5,511 nucleotides of DNA from Clostridia bacterium (GTDB taxonomy: Bacteria > Bacillota > Clostridia > Oscillospirales > CAG-382). Numbering within the stretch: the first letter of the stretch is position 1; every line of letters begins with the position of its first letter. The notes below the pieces were generated by a model. The model was not told the DNA's origin. It saw only the letters and a list, made by a program, of their open reading frames with translations, and made no database searches. The position numbers were made by a program, and so were the translations under genes. Location: positions 1 to 5,511 of the forward strand of contig CAAEPN010000238.1 of assembly GCA_900757905.1 (NCBI GenBank), in the 5' to 3' direction. This document shows positions 5,463-5,511 of the stretch, piece by piece.

Positions 5463-5511
5463 AGCTTAACCATGCGGATTTCGAGGCTTTCACCGTTGAT
5501 AGCAAAATTTC
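5463..5511. other. Unassigned right edge
   Basis: Forty-nine bases remain after the tRNA terminator. On the minus strand one frame is open from the edge to a TAA just before the terminator (16 codons). Another frame stays open through the tRNA, which is typical of a spurious reading. On the plus strand ATG at 5472 starts 13 codons without a ribosome-binding site. The end of a leftward gene is possible, but nothing here identifies one. Confidence 0.25.

Noticed and set aside
5332..5511. Minus-strand open frame through the tRNA, giving a GGEGGIRT-like peptide
   Set aside because: This is the familiar false translation of a tRNA-Ser gene.
1..5511. CRISPR arrays, insertion sequences, toxin-antitoxin pairs, phage genes
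   Set aside because: No regularly spaced repeats, transposase motifs or small linked gene pairs were seen on either strand.

Overview
The window looks like a chromosomal stretch from a Gram-positive, low-to-mid GC bacterium, most likely a member of the class Clostridia. This rests on strong Shine-Dalgarno sites, TTGACA-17-TATAAT promoters, a zinc-type (C+) ribosomal protein S18, a compact rpsF-ssb-rpsR operon and the style of the flippase. The genus cannot be named from the sequence alone.

Layout, left to right. The last 40 codons of a glyceraldehyde-3-phosphate dehydrogenase gene (gap) read rightward into an intrinsic terminator. Everything from 174 to 5010 is on the minus strand. Read in the direction of transcription (right to left), it begins with a consensus promoter at 5119-5147 and a structured leader. 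Then come rpsF (S6), ssb and rpsR (S18), tightly spaced and closed by a terminator at 3870-3896. Only 25 nt past that terminator an RluA-family pseudouridine synthase gene begins. A second consensus promoter (2917-2945), with a perfect 17-bp palindrome against its -35 box, drives a Gfo/Idh/MocA-family oxidoreductase. A terminator-like hairpin (1720-1757) follows, and a polysaccharide flippase-type membrane protein gene starts inside its U-tract. At the right end, a consensus promoter with an extended -10 box (5255-5283) drives a plus-strand tRNA-Ser(GGA) gene with encoded CCA, followed by a strong terminator. The final 49 bases cannot be assigned.

How the genes fit together. The S6-SSB-S18 operon is housekeeping for translation and replication. 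Its leader can sequester the rpsF Shine-Dalgarno site and is a candidate for feedback control by the S6:S18 complex. The RluA-family enzyme may be expressed by read-through from it. The oxidoreductase and the flippase form a separate, possibly carbohydrate-related unit. In that unit the hairpin between the genes covers the flippase ribosome-binding site, so flippase output is probably kept low or conditional.

No clearly new multi-gene system is visible. The most interesting signals are regulatory RNA structures: the terminator that swallows the flippase start, and the rpsF anti-Shine-Dalgarno leader.
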